Part shown: positions 50,848 through 59,862 of the stretch, piece after piece
Layout of the letters: every line of letters starts with the position of its first letter
How positions within the stretch are numbered: the stretch's first letter is position 1
Assembly (NCBI GenBank): GCA_016719535.1
Contig: JADJYX010000017.1
Coordinates: forward strand, 186,001 to 250,000
Source: Rubrivivax sp.
Lineage (GTDB): Bacteria; Pseudomonadota; Gammaproteobacteria; Burkholderiales; Burkholderiaceae_C
Length of the DNA stretch: 64,000 nt
Reading direction: 5' to 3'
Notes under the pieces: model-generated
Seen by the model: the letters and a program-made list of their open reading frames with translations, nothing else
Told to the model about the DNA's origin: nothing
Databases searched by the model: none
Program-made: the position numbers and the translations under genes

Positions 50848-51614
50848 GCCCGCCGCAGGCCCTCGTAGAAGCAGATCGCCGCCGCCGCGGCGACATTGAG
50901 CGACTCCTCGCCGCCGGGCTGCGGGATGCCCACGCTGGCGGTGCAGGCGGCCAGCAAGCGCGGCGACACGCCCTGCCCTTCGTGGCCGAGCAGCCAGGCC
51001 ACGGGCTGCGGCAGGTGCGCGCGCGGCAACGGGTCGCCGCCATGCGAACTGGTGCCCACCAGGTTCAGGCCCAGCGCCAGCACCTCGTCCGCGGCCAGCC
51101 CTTCGACCAGCCGCAGCCCGAAATGCGCACCCATGCCGGCGCGCAGCACCTTGGGCGACCACAGCGCCGCCGTGCCCTTGATCGCCAGCACCTGCGGCAC
51201 GCCCAGCGCCGCCGCGCTGCGCAGGATGCTGCCGACGTTGCCCGCGTCCTGCAGCCGGTCCAGCACCACCGAGGCCAGCCCCGCGTCGGGCGCCGGCTGC
51301 GCCGGCAGCGGCATGACGAAGCCGATGTCGGCCGGCGATTCGAGCGCGCTCGAATCGGCGAACAGCGCATCCGGCACGATCGCCACGCGCGCCGCGTGCC
51401 GTGCCAGGTCGCGCCGCGCGGGCCGCGTCCAGCCCGATTCGCTGACCAGCGCCTGGCGCACCGCCACGCCGCGTGCCGCCGCTGCAGCGCACAGGTGGTC
51501 GCCCTCCAGCCAGACCTCGCCGCTGCGCCGGTAGGCCGCACCGTCGCGCGCAACGCGGCGCAGGGACACCAGCAGCGGGTTGGTCCTGGACGTGATGCGC
51601 AGCGGCTCGTTCAT
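50841..51614 (-). CDS. TrmH/SpoU-family RNA methyltransferase
   Basis: AdoMet-dependent 2'-O-ribose methyltransferase of 257 residues with a knotted SPOUT fold. The N-terminal domain looks like an L30e-type RNA-binding part. Motifs are LDRLQDAGNVGSILRSAA, LLGHEGQGVS, and GEESLNVAAAAAICFYE. The RNA site is not known. The start overlaps the rnhB stop by four bases. It is the last gene of the minus-strand envelope run. Confidence 0.88.
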   Translation of the reverse strand: MNEPLRITSRTNPLLVSLRRVARDGAAYRRSGEVWLEGDHLCAAAAARGVAVRQALVSESGWTRPARRDLARHAARVAIVPDALFADSSALESPADIGFVMPLPAQPAPDAGLASVVLDRLQDAGNVGSILRSAAALGVPQVLAIKGTAALWSPKVLRAGMGAHFGLRLVEGLAADEVLALGLNLVGTSSHGGDPLPRAHLPQPVAWLLGHEGQGVSPRLLAACTASVGIPQPGGEESLNVAAAAAICFYEGLRRAQ

Positions 51615-52231
51615 CGCTGGGCGGCCTGCCGCACCGGTGCGAAGCTGCGCCGGTGTTCCGGACAGGGTCCGTGCTCGCGCAGGGCCTGCAGGTGTGCCGC
51701 CGTCGGATAGCCCTTGTGCCCCTGGAAGCCATAGGCCGGCCAGCGCTCGTGCAGGTCGGCACACCAGCGGTCGCGATGCACCTTGGCGACGATCGAGGCC
51801 GCCGAGATCGCCGGCACCTTGGCGTCGCCCTTCACGATGGCGTGTGCCGGCACCTTCAGCGCCGGCAGCCGGTTGCCGTCGACCAGCACCAGGCGCGGCG
51901 GCAGCCGCAGCCGCTCGACCGCGCGCTGCATCGCCAGCAGCGTGGCCTGCAGGATGTTCAGGCGGTCGATCTCCTCGGCGCTGGCCTCGGCGATCGACAC
52001 GCACAGCGCGCGCGCCATGATCTCGTCGTAGAGCCGCTCGCGCCGCCGCGGCGACAAGGCCTTGGAGTCGCGCAAGCCCTTCACCGGGCGCTCGTCGTCG
52101 AGGATCACCGCCGCGGCCACCACCGGCCCGGCCAGCGGGCCGCGGCCGGCCTCGTCGACGCCGGCCACCAGGCCGGGCCGATCCCAGGGCAGCCCGAGAT
52201 CCTCAGGCACCCAGGACTTGCGCGATGGCAT
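51611..52231 (-). CDS. rnhB: Ribonuclease HII
   Basis: Cuts RNA in RNA/DNA hybrids and single ribonucleotides in DNA. The 206-residue protein has catalytic acidic residues in GVDEAGRGPLAGPV and LVLVDGN, with ISAASIVAKVHRD. The ATG at 52231 overlaps lpxB by 29 bases; a later start would shorten the overlap but keep the active site. Order lpxB-rnhB is common. Confidence 0.95.
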   Translation of the reverse strand: MPSRKSWVPEDLGLPWDRPGLVAGVDEAGRGPLAGPVVAAAVILDDERPVKGLRDSKALSPRRRERLYDEIMARALCVSIAEASAEEIDRLNILQATLLAMQRAVERLRLPPRLVLVDGNRLPALKVPAHAIVKGDAKVPAISAASIVAKVHRDRWCADLHERWPAYGFQGHKGYPTAAHLQALREHGPCPEHRRSFAPVRQAAQR

Positions 52232-53333
52232 CGGTGGCGCCTTGCGCCGTATCGCGGCGCAACAGGTGGTGCAGGTCTTCGAAACGACGCGCGGCCTGCG
52301 CGGCGCGTGCCGGATCGTCCAGCCAGGCCAGCGTGGCGTCGGCCAGCGCCACCGGCGTGCAGTCGTGCTGCAGCAGCTCCGGCACCACAAAATCGCGGCA
52401 CAGGATGTTGGGCAGGCCGACCCAGGGCTGGTAGGCCATGCGCTTCATGAGCTGGTAGCTCAGCGGGTGGACGCGGTAGCCGATCACCATCGGGCGGCGA
52501 AACAGCGCCGCCTCCAGCGTGGCGGTGCCGCTGGCGATCAGCGTCACGTCGCAGGCCGCCAGCGCGGTGTGCGAGTCGCCGTCGAGCAGCCTGATCGGCA
52601 CGCCCGGCGCATGCTGCGCCAGCAGCGGCTCGACCAGGCCGCGCAGCCCCGGCGCCAGCGGCAGCACGAAGCGCAGGTCGGGCCGCCTTGCCTGCATCAA
52701 CGCCGCCGCCTGCAGGAAGGGGGCGGCGTTGTACTGGATCTCGCTGCGCCGGCTGCCCGGCAGCACGGCCACCAGCGGCGCTTGCGCGCTCTCGCCCAGC
52801 GCTGCACGCGCGGCCGCACGCGGTGCCTGCAGCGGGATGGCATCGGCCAGCGGATGGCCGACGTACGTGGCCGCCACGCCATGGACGTGCAGCAGTTCGG
52901 GCTCGAACGGAAACAGGCACAGCACATGGTCGCAACTGGCGGCCAGCTTCTTCACGCGGCCGCCGCGCCAGGCCCAGACCGAGGGACAGACGAAGTGCAC
53001 CGTCTTGATGCCGGCGCTGCGCAGTCGCTGTTCCAGCCCGAGGTTGAAATCGGGCGCATCGACGCCGATGAAGGCCGCCGGCCGCTCGCGCAGCAGCCGC
53101 GTGGCGAGCGCGTTGCGGATGCCGGCAATCTCGCGGTAGTGGCGCAGCACCTCGACATAGCCGCGCACCGCGAGCCTGTCGCTGGGCCACCAGGCCTCGA
53201 AGCCCTGTGCCGCCATCAGCGGACCGCCGATGCCCATGGCCTGCAGGCCGGGCCAGCGCCGTTTCAGCCCGCCCATCAGCAGACCGGCCAGCAGGTCGCC
53301 CGAGGCCTCGCCGGCCACCATCGCCAGCCGCAT
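52203..53333 (-). CDS. lpxB: Lipid-A-disaccharide synthase
   Basis: Glycosyltransferase of 376 residues joining UDP-diacylglucosamine and lipid X to form the lipid A disaccharide at the inner membrane. AGEASGDLLAGLL opens the protein and VLPGSRRSEIQYN is the nucleotide-binding motif. It starts 13 bases after lpxA. Confidence 0.97.
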   Translation of the reverse strand: MRLAMVAGEASGDLLAGLLMGGLKRRWPGLQAMGIGGPLMAAQGFEAWWPSDRLAVRGYVEVLRHYREIAGIRNALATRLLRERPAAFIGVDAPDFNLGLEQRLRSAGIKTVHFVCPSVWAWRGGRVKKLAASCDHVLCLFPFEPELLHVHGVAATYVGHPLADAIPLQAPRAAARAALGESAQAPLVAVLPGSRRSEIQYNAAPFLQAAALMQARRPDLRFVLPLAPGLRGLVEPLLAQHAPGVPIRLLDGDSHTALAACDVTLIASGTATLEAALFRRPMVIGYRVHPLSYQLMKRMAYQPWVGLPNILCRDFVVPELLQHDCTPVALADATLAWLDDPARAAQAARRFEDLHHLLRRDTAQGATDAIAQVLGA

Positions 53334-53346
53334 GCCGGTGCCCCCT

Positions 53347-54135
53347 TCAGCGCACGATGCCGCGCCTGGCCGCGGCCAGAAAGCCCAGCATCAGCTCGAC
53401 ATCGGCGTCGGCATCGGGTGCCTGGCCCTTCAGCGCCGCGATCTGCGCCACCGCCTGCTCCAGCGGCTGGCCGCTGCGGTAGATCAGCTTGTGCATCTGG
53501 CGGATCAGCGACATGCGTTCGGCGCTGAAGTCGCGGCGCTTGAGGCCCGTCAGGTTGACGGCGCGCACCGCCAGCGGGTTGCCGTCCACCGTCATGAAGG
53601 GCGGCACGTCCTGCGCCACATGGGCCTGGAAGCCCACCATCGCATGCGCGCCGATGTGCACGAACTGCAGCACGCCGGTGAGCCCGCCGATGGTGGCCCA
53701 GTCGCCCACGTGCACGTGCCCGGCCAGCGTGACGCCGTTGGCGAGCACCGTGCGGTCGCCCAGGCGCACGTCGTGGGCCAGGTGCACGTAGGCCATGATC
53801 CAGTTGTCGGAGCCGACGCGCGTGATCCCCTCTTCCTTCAGCGTGCCGGTGTTGAAGGTGCAGAACTCGCGGATGGTGTTGCGGTCGCCGATGTGCAGCT
53901 CGGTCGGCTCGCCGCGGTGCGACATGTCCTGCGGCATCGCACCCAGCGAGTTGAAGGGAAAGATGCGGTTGTCGCGGCCGATGGTCGTGCGGCCCTCGAT
54001 CACGCAATGCGGCCCGACGCGGGTGCCGGCGCCGATGCGAACGTCGGCGCCGATCACGCTGTAGGGGCCGATCACGACGCCGTCGCCGAGCGCGGCCTGT
54101 GCATCGACGATCGCGGTGGGGTGGATCTGCGCCAT
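53347..54135 (-). CDS. lpxA: UDP-N-acetylglucosamine acyltransferase
   Basis: First enzyme of lipid A synthesis, 262 residues with hexapeptide repeats of a left-handed beta-helix. The catalytic His is in YVHLAHDVRLGD, and GGLTGVLQFVHIG is conserved. A C-terminal helical domain follows. It lies between fabZ and lpxB with 19 and 13 base gaps. Confidence 0.97.
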   Translation of the reverse strand: MAQIHPTAIVDAQAALGDGVVIGPYSVIGADVRIGAGTRVGPHCVIEGRTTIGRDNRIFPFNSLGAMPQDMSHRGEPTELHIGDRNTIREFCTFNTGTLKEEGITRVGSDNWIMAYVHLAHDVRLGDRTVLANGVTLAGHVHVGDWATIGGLTGVLQFVHIGAHAMVGFQAHVAQDVPPFMTVDGNPLAVRAVNLTGLKRRDFSAERMSLIRQMHKLIYRSGQPLEQAVAQIAALKGQAPDADADVELMLGFLAAARRGIVR

Positions 54136-54154
54136 GCGGCGGCTGGCGCGGGTG

Positions 54155-54607
54155 TCAGGATACCCGGCGCATCGTGCACATCAGCTCGGCCTCGGCCACG
54201 ACCTCGCCGTCGACGAAGGCCTTCGTCTTGTATTTGTAGATGCCGGCACGCGCACGGTCGAGCTGCGCCTCCAGCTTGAGCTGATCACCGGGTTCGACCG
54301 GCCGCTTGAAGCGCGCGCCATCGATGCCGACGAAATAGACCACCATGTCGTCGGAGATGTCCTGCCCCGCGGATTCGAACGACAGCAGCGCCGCCGTCTG
54401 CGCCAGCGCCTCCAGGATCAGCACACCGGGCATCACCGGCCGCACGGGAAAGTGCCCGACGAAGAAGGGCTCGTTGATGGTGACGTTCTTCAGCGCCAGC
54501 AGCCGCTTGTCCTTCTCGAATTCGATCACGCGGTCGACGAGCAGGAAGGGGTAGCGGTGCGGCAGCTTCTTGAGGATCTTGTGGATGTCGAGCAAGGGGG
54601 CGGTCAT
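54155..54607 (-). CDS. fabZ: 3-hydroxyacyl-ACP dehydratase FabZ
   Basis: Dehydratase of fatty acid synthesis, 150 residues with the hot-dog fold. HRYPFLLVDRVIEFE and the active His/Glu in FFVGHFPVRPVMPGVLILEALAQ are clear. Its start overlaps the lpxD stop by four bases. It competes with LpxA for hydroxyacyl-ACP, so their joint expression is meaningful. Confidence 0.98.
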   Translation of the reverse strand: MTAPLLDIHKILKKLPHRYPFLLVDRVIEFEKDKRLLALKNVTINEPFFVGHFPVRPVMPGVLILEALAQTAALLSFESAGQDISDDMVVYFVGIDGARFKRPVEPGDQLKLEAQLDRARAGIYKYKTKAFVDGEVVAEAELMCTMRRVS

Positions 54608-55644
54608 GGCTTGTTCTCCAGCGCACGGATGCGGTCGCGCAGCGTGTGCAGCTGCTTGAGCGTGGCGGCATTCTTCTCCCAGCTGGCATTGTCGTCGATG
54701 GGGAAGAAGCCGCTGTAGTGGCCCGGCTTGCGGATCGAGCGCGAGACCACCGTGGCGGCGCTGATGTGCACGTGGTCGGCGATCTCGAGGTGACCGAGGA
54801 TCATCGCGCTGCCGCCGGCCGTGCAGTGGCGGCCGATGCGCGTGCTGCCGGCCACGCCGGTGCAGCCGGCCATCGCGGTGTGCGCGCCGATGTGGCAGTT
54901 GTGGCCGATCTGGATCAGGTTGTCGAGCTTGACGCCGTCCTCGATCACCGTATCGTCGAGCGCGCCGCGGTCGATGCAGGTGTTGGCGCCGATCTCGACA
55001 TCGTCGCCGATGCGCACCGCGCCCAGCTGCTCGATCTTGACCCATTGCCCCTGCGATGGCGCGAAGCCGAAGCCGTCGCCACCGATCACCGCGCCGGCCT
55101 GCACCAGGCCGCGTGCGCCGATGCGGCAGCCGCGCTCGAACACCACGCGCGGGCCGAGCCAGGTGCCCTCGCCCACCTCGGCGTCGGCGCCGACAAAGGC
55201 CTGCGCCGACACCACGGCGCCGTCGGCGATGCGCGCCCCGGCGCCGACGAAGGCCAGGGCGCCGATGGCCGCACCGGGGTGCACCTGCGCACCGGGCTCG
55301 ATCACCGCGGCGGGGTGGATGCCGGCCACCGGCCTGACGCGCGTGCGTGCCGCCCACCATTGGGTCAGGCGCGCGAAATAGAGGTAGGGATCGGCGGTAA
55401 CGATGGCCGCACCGCGCGCAGCGGCCTGCGCCTGGTGCTCCGGCCGCACCACCACGCAGGCGGCGGCGGTGGTCGCGAGCTGCGGCAGCAGCCGCGGCTG
55501 CGCCAGGAAGCTGATGTGGCGCGGGCCGGCACGGTCCAGCGGCGCGATCGCCTCGACCGTCAGTGCCGGGTCGCCGACCAGTTCGCCACCGAGGGCGGCC
55601 ACCAGCTCGCTCAGCCGGGCCTGCACGACGGGCACCGCCGGCAT
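54604..55644 (-). CDS. lpxD: UDP-3-O-(3-hydroxyacyl)glucosamine N-acyltransferase
   Basis: Third enzyme of lipid A synthesis, 346 residues. An N-terminal uridine-binding domain is followed by beta-helix repeats with the catalytic His in QIGHNCHIGAHTAMAG, and a C-terminal helix. It follows skp by 15 bases. Confidence 0.97.
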   Translation of the reverse strand: MPAVPVVQARLSELVAALGGELVGDPALTVEAIAPLDRAGPRHISFLAQPRLLPQLATTAAACVVVRPEHQAQAAARGAAIVTADPYLYFARLTQWWAARTRVRPVAGIHPAAVIEPGAQVHPGAAIGALAFVGAGARIADGAVVSAQAFVGADAEVGEGTWLGPRVVFERGCRIGARGLVQAGAVIGGDGFGFAPSQGQWVKIEQLGAVRIGDDVEIGANTCIDRGALDDTVIEDGVKLDNLIQIGHNCHIGAHTAMAGCTGVAGSTRIGRHCTAGGSAMILGHLEIADHVHISAATVVSRSIRKPGHYSGFFPIDDNASWEKNAATLKQLHTLRDRIRALENKP

Positions 55645-55659
55645 GCTGGGCCCGCCGCC

Positions 55660-56181
55660 CTATTTGGCGGGGCCGGCGGCGTTCAGCGCCTTGATCACCT
55701 TCTCGGTGATGTCGACGCGCGGGCCGGCAAAGACGACCTCCTGCAGGATGACGTCGTACTTCTCCTGGTCGAAGATCTGCTTGATGACGCGGTTGGCGCG
55801 CTCGACGACGCTGGCCAGTTCCTCGTTCTTGCGCTGATTCAGGTCTTCCTGGAATTCGCGGCGCTTGCGCTGCAGGTCGCGGTCCTGCTCGACGAGCTCA
55901 CGCTGGCGGCGCGTGCGCTCGGCCTCGCCCAGCGTCGGGCCGTCCTTGTCGAGCTTCTCGGCCGCGGCCTTGAGCTTGCCGGCCTGGTCGTTGAGCTCGC
56001 GGTCGCGCTTGCTGAATTCGGCCTCCATGCGGGCCAGTGCCGCCTTGGCAGGTGCGGCCTCGCGCAACACGCGTTCGCTGTTCACGTAGCCGATCTTCAG
56101 GTCCTGCGCGATCGCAGTGGCCGAGATCGCCGCCAGCGCCAGGGCCGCAGCCAGGGTCTTGAGCATCGAAGTCTTCATCAT
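55660..56181 (-). CDS. skp: Periplasmic chaperone Skp (OmpH)
   Basis: Chaperone of outer-membrane proteins, 173 residues with a signal peptide ending near AIAQDLKIGYV. The rest is a long charged coiled-coil. The first ATG overlaps the bamA stop by one base; a second ATG follows directly, so the true start could be either. It lies between bamA and lpxD. Confidence 0.93.
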   Translation of the reverse strand: MMKTSMLKTLAAALALAAISATAIAQDLKIGYVNSERVLREAAPAKAALARMEAEFSKRDRELNDQAGKLKAAAEKLDKDGPTLGEAERTRRQRELVEQDRDLQRKRREFQEDLNQRKNEELASVVERANRVIKQIFDQEKYDVILQEVVFAGPRVDITEKVIKALNAAGPAK

Positions 56182-58484
56182 CAGAAGGCGGTCCCGATCT
56201 GGAACTGAAAACGCTGGATTCTATCGTTGGGCTGCGCACGCAAGGGTGAACCCCAGCTCAGCTTGAGCGGGCCCACCGGCGAGATCCAGGACAGGCCGAT
56301 GCCGGCCGAGGCGCGCAGGCTGCCGGTGTCCATCTTTTCGCCCTCGCGCCACACGTTGCCGGCGTCGGCGAAGGCAAAGATGCGCAGGGACTTGTCGTTG
56401 CCGGTGCCCGGCACCGGGAAATACAGCTCGGCATTGAGGTTGAGCCGGCGCGCGCCACCGATGAAGGCGCCGGTGGGGTCGATGACACCGAGCGAGCTCT
56501 GTTCGAAGACACGCACGCTGCCCAGGCCACCACCGTAGAAATTCTTGAAGATCGGGAACGGGCGTCCGCCCAGGCCCTTGCCGAGGCCGATCTCGGCATT
56601 GACGCCGAGCGTCATCTTCAAGGGCAGCGGCCAGTATTCCTGGTACTGCAGGTTGCTGCGCAGATAGCGCACGTCACCGGCAAAGCCCCATTCGAAATTG
56701 ACACGCTGGTAGCGGCCGCTCGTCGGCGCCAGCGCACTGTCGCGGCTGTCGCGCGCCCAGCCCAGCGTGAGCGGCAGCGACAGGCTGTTGGCGCCGTAGG
56801 TCTCGCGGTACAGGTAGTAGCTGTTCGGGATGCCGGTCGAGGTGCCGATGCGCGTGCTCTCGGCACCGATGCCGAGAAAGACGGTGTCGAAGTCGGATAC
56901 CGGCACACCGAAACGCACCGAGGCTCCGGGCGTGCTGATCTGGTATTCGTCGCCGAGCGAATTGAAGGGTCGGCTGGTGCGGTAGAACACATCCACGGCG
57001 CGCGAGATGCCGTCCACGGTGAAATAGGGGTCGGCGGTGCTGACCACGACCGTGCGGTTGGTGCGGCTGGTATTGAGTTCGAGGCCGAGGTAGTTGCCCG
57101 AGCCGAAGACGTTGTCCTGACGGATCGACGCCGACAGGCCCAGCTTCTCGGCGTTGGAATAGCTCGCGCCGATCAGCAGGTTGCCGGTGGGCTTCTCGGT
57201 CACCGCCACCGTCAGATCGACCTGGTCGGGTGCGCCCGCCACCTCGGCGGTGTCGACATTGACGTCGTTGAAATAGCCCAGGCGATCGACGCGGTCGCGC
57301 GAGAGCTTGATGCGGTTGCCGTCGTACCAGGACGACTCGAGCTGGCGGAATTCCCGGCGTACGACCTCGTCGCGCGTGCGCGTATTGCCGGCGACGTCGA
57401 TGCGGCGGACATAGACGCGGCGCTGCGGGTCGGCCACCAGCGTCACCGCCACCTGGCCCCGGGCGCGGTCGATGTCGGGGCGCGGTTCGACGCGGGCAAA
57501 GGCATAGCCGTAGGCACCGAAGAGGTCGCCGAAGGCCTTGGCCGTCTCCGTCACCGCCTCGCCCCTGTACGGCTCGCCGGGGCGCAGCCGCACCAGCGCC
57601 TTGAATTCGTCGTCCTTGCCGAGGTAATCGCCTTCCAGCCGCACCGCGGTGACCGTATAGGGCTGACCCTCGCGGATCGAGATCGTGATCGAGATCTCCT
57701 GCTTGTCGGGCGAGATCGTGACCTGCGTCGACTCGATCGCGAATTCGAGGTAGCCGCGGTTGACGTAATGCGCGCGCAGCGTCTCCAGGTCGGCATTGAG
57801 CTTGGCGCGCGAATAACGGTCTGACTTGGTATACCAGGTCAGCCAGCCACCGGTCGTGAGGTCGAACAGGCCGCGCAGCGTGGATTCGCTGAAGGCCCTG
57901 GCGCCGACGATGCGGATGTCGCGGATGCGGGCCGCCTCGCCCTCGGTCATCGTGAAGGTGACATTGACCCGGTTGCGCTCGATCGGGGTCACGGTGGTCA
58001 CGACCTCGGCGCCGTAGAGGCTGCGCGACAGATACTGGCGCTTGATCTCCTGTTCGGCGCGGTCGATGAGCGCGCGGTCGAAGGGCAGGCCCTCGCCGAT
58101 GCCGGCCTCCTTCAGCGACTTGGTCAACGGGTCCTTGTCGAACTCCTTCAGCCCGACGAAGCCGACCGTGGCGATCACCGCGCGCTCGTCGACGATGACC
58201 ACCGCGACCTCGCCCTCGATCTCGATGCGCACGTCCTTGAACAGGCCGGTGGCGAACAGCGAGCGCAGCGCGATGGCGCCCTTGTCGTCGTTGTAGGTGT
58301 CGCCGATGCGAAAGGGCAGCGCCGCGAAGACGGTGCCGGGGTCGGTGCGCTGCAGGCCCTCGACGCGGATGTCCTTGAGCACGAAGGGGGTGACGGCACG
58401 CGCGGAAGGTGCGGCAACCACGGCCGCGAGGGCCAGCACGGCAGCGGCGGCGCGCGCCGGAACGATCGGGGAGACGGGGAACAT
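56181..58484 (-). CDS. bamA: Outer membrane assembly factor BamA
   Basis: Core of the BAM complex, 767 residues. The signal peptide ends near SARAV, then five POTRA domains (FVLKDIRVEGLQRTDPGTVF is the first) and a 16-stranded beta-barrel from about residue 420 with the end motif FQFQIGTAF. Phe at the last position is the expected outer-membrane barrel signal. It starts seven bases after rseP. Confidence 0.98.
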   Translation of the reverse strand: MFPVSPIVPARAAAAVLALAAVVAAPSARAVTPFVLKDIRVEGLQRTDPGTVFAALPFRIGDTYNDDKGAIALRSLFATGLFKDVRIEIEGEVAVVIVDERAVIATVGFVGLKEFDKDPLTKSLKEAGIGEGLPFDRALIDRAEQEIKRQYLSRSLYGAEVVTTVTPIERNRVNVTFTMTEGEAARIRDIRIVGARAFSESTLRGLFDLTTGGWLTWYTKSDRYSRAKLNADLETLRAHYVNRGYLEFAIESTQVTISPDKQEISITISIREGQPYTVTAVRLEGDYLGKDDEFKALVRLRPGEPYRGEAVTETAKAFGDLFGAYGYAFARVEPRPDIDRARGQVAVTLVADPQRRVYVRRIDVAGNTRTRDEVVRREFRQLESSWYDGNRIKLSRDRVDRLGYFNDVNVDTAEVAGAPDQVDLTVAVTEKPTGNLLIGASYSNAEKLGLSASIRQDNVFGSGNYLGLELNTSRTNRTVVVSTADPYFTVDGISRAVDVFYRTSRPFNSLGDEYQISTPGASVRFGVPVSDFDTVFLGIGAESTRIGTSTGIPNSYYLYRETYGANSLSLPLTLGWARDSRDSALAPTSGRYQRVNFEWGFAGDVRYLRSNLQYQEYWPLPLKMTLGVNAEIGLGKGLGGRPFPIFKNFYGGGLGSVRVFEQSSLGVIDPTGAFIGGARRLNLNAELYFPVPGTGNDKSLRIFAFADAGNVWREGEKMDTGSLRASAGIGLSWISPVGPLKLSWGSPLRAQPNDRIQRFQFQIGTAF

Positions 58485-58491
58485 GAGGCGG

Positions 58492-59862
58492 TCAGTGCAG
58501 GCCCAGCAGGCGGGCCACGTCGTTGAAGAGGGCCACGGACATCATCATCAACAGCAGCGCGATGCCGCCGCGTTGCAGACGTGCGAGCCACAGCTCGGAG
58601 ACCGGCCGGCCGGTCACACCCTCGAAAGCATAGTACATGAGGTGCCCGCCATCGAGCATGGGCAGCGGCAGCAGGTTGAGCACGCCCAGGCTGACGCTGA
58701 CCAGCGCCAGGAACGACAGGTAGTAGGTCAGCCCCTGCTGCACCGACTGGCCGGCGTAGTCGGCGATGGTCAGCGGGCCGCTGAGGTTCTTGAGCGAGGC
58801 CTCGCCGATCAGCATGCGGCCGAGCATGCGCACGGTCAGCGCCGAAACATCCCAGGTGCGTTGCGCGCCCAGCAGCAGCGCATCGACCGGGCCCTGCTGC
58901 ACCGTCACCGTCTCGGGCGGCGGGCCGACGAAGGCATCGACGCGTCCGAACTCGCGCCCGCCCTCGCTGACCAGGCGCGGCCGCACCGCCAGCTCGAGCA
59001 GGCGGCCCTCACGCTCCACGCGCCAGCGCTGTTCGGCCACGGTGCCCTGCCTGGCGGCCTGCATGATGCGATCGCGCACCGAGTAGGCGTCGGCCATCGG
59101 CGCGCCGTCGATGGCGAGCACGCGGTCACCCTTGCGCAGCCCCGCCCCCGCGGCGGGACCGCCGTCCTTGACCTCGCCCAACACCGGTTCGCTGAAGGCC
59201 GGGCCGAGGCCGATGGCCTTCAGCGTCGAGGCGTCGACCTCCTGCGAGTCCAGGCGAGCGAGATCCAGGCGCGCACTGCGCTGCCCGTGACCCTGGCGAT
59301 CGCTGACCATCAGGTGCAGCGTCTGGCCGCGCAGCACGGCCTGGGTGATCTGCCAGCGCAGCTCGGTCATCGAGTGCACGTCCTCCCACGCCTGGCCGTC
59401 GTGCGACCACGAGCGCACCCAGTCGCCACCCTTCAGGCCGGCGGTCTCCATCAGGCTTGCCGGCGCGGGCGTGGACAGCACGGCCTTGGGCTCGACGACA
59501 CCGATTGCGTGCGCGCCGGCATACAGCAGCAACGCCAGCAGCAGGTTGGCCAGCGGCCCGGCCGCGACGATGGCGGTGCGCGCCCACAGCGGCTTGCGGT
59601 TGAAGGCGCGGTGGAGCTCGTGCGGCTGCACCATGCCCTCGCGTTCGTCGAGCATGCGCACATAGCCGCCCAGCGGCAGCGCGCAGACGACGAATTCGGT
59701 GGCCTCGCGGTCGCGCTGGCGCCGCCACAGCACACGGCCGAAGCCGACCGAAAAGCGCAGCACCTTGACGCCGCAGGCCACGGCCACGCGGTAGTGCCCG
59801 TACTCATGCACGACGACGAGCACGCCCAGCGTCAGCAGGAAGGCGAGGATGGTGGTGATCAC
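58492..59862 (-). CDS. rseP: Site-2 intramembrane protease RseP
   Basis: Zinc metalloprotease of 456 residues that cuts the anti-sigma factor RseA to release sigma E. The zinc motif HEYGH is in the first membrane segment, the second ligand is in LPMLDGGHL, and PDZ domains with GLRKGDRVLAIDG lie in the periplasm. The start is GTG at 59862, whose GTGA overlaps the dxr stop by four bases. Confidence 0.97.
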   Translation of the reverse strand: MITTILAFLLTLGVLVVVHEYGHYRVAVACGVKVLRFSVGFGRVLWRRQRDREATEFVVCALPLGGYVRMLDEREGMVQPHELHRAFNRKPLWARTAIVAAGPLANLLLALLLYAGAHAIGVVEPKAVLSTPAPASLMETAGLKGGDWVRSWSHDGQAWEDVHSMTELRWQITQAVLRGQTLHLMVSDRQGHGQRSARLDLARLDSQEVDASTLKAIGLGPAFSEPVLGEVKDGGPAAGAGLRKGDRVLAIDGAPMADAYSVRDRIMQAARQGTVAEQRWRVEREGRLLELAVRPRLVSEGGREFGRVDAFVGPPPETVTVQQGPVDALLLGAQRTWDVSALTVRMLGRMLIGEASLKNLSGPLTIADYAGQSVQQGLTYYLSFLALVSVSLGVLNLLPLPMLDGGHLMYYAFEGVTGRPVSELWLARLQRGGIALLLMMMSVALFNDVARLLGLH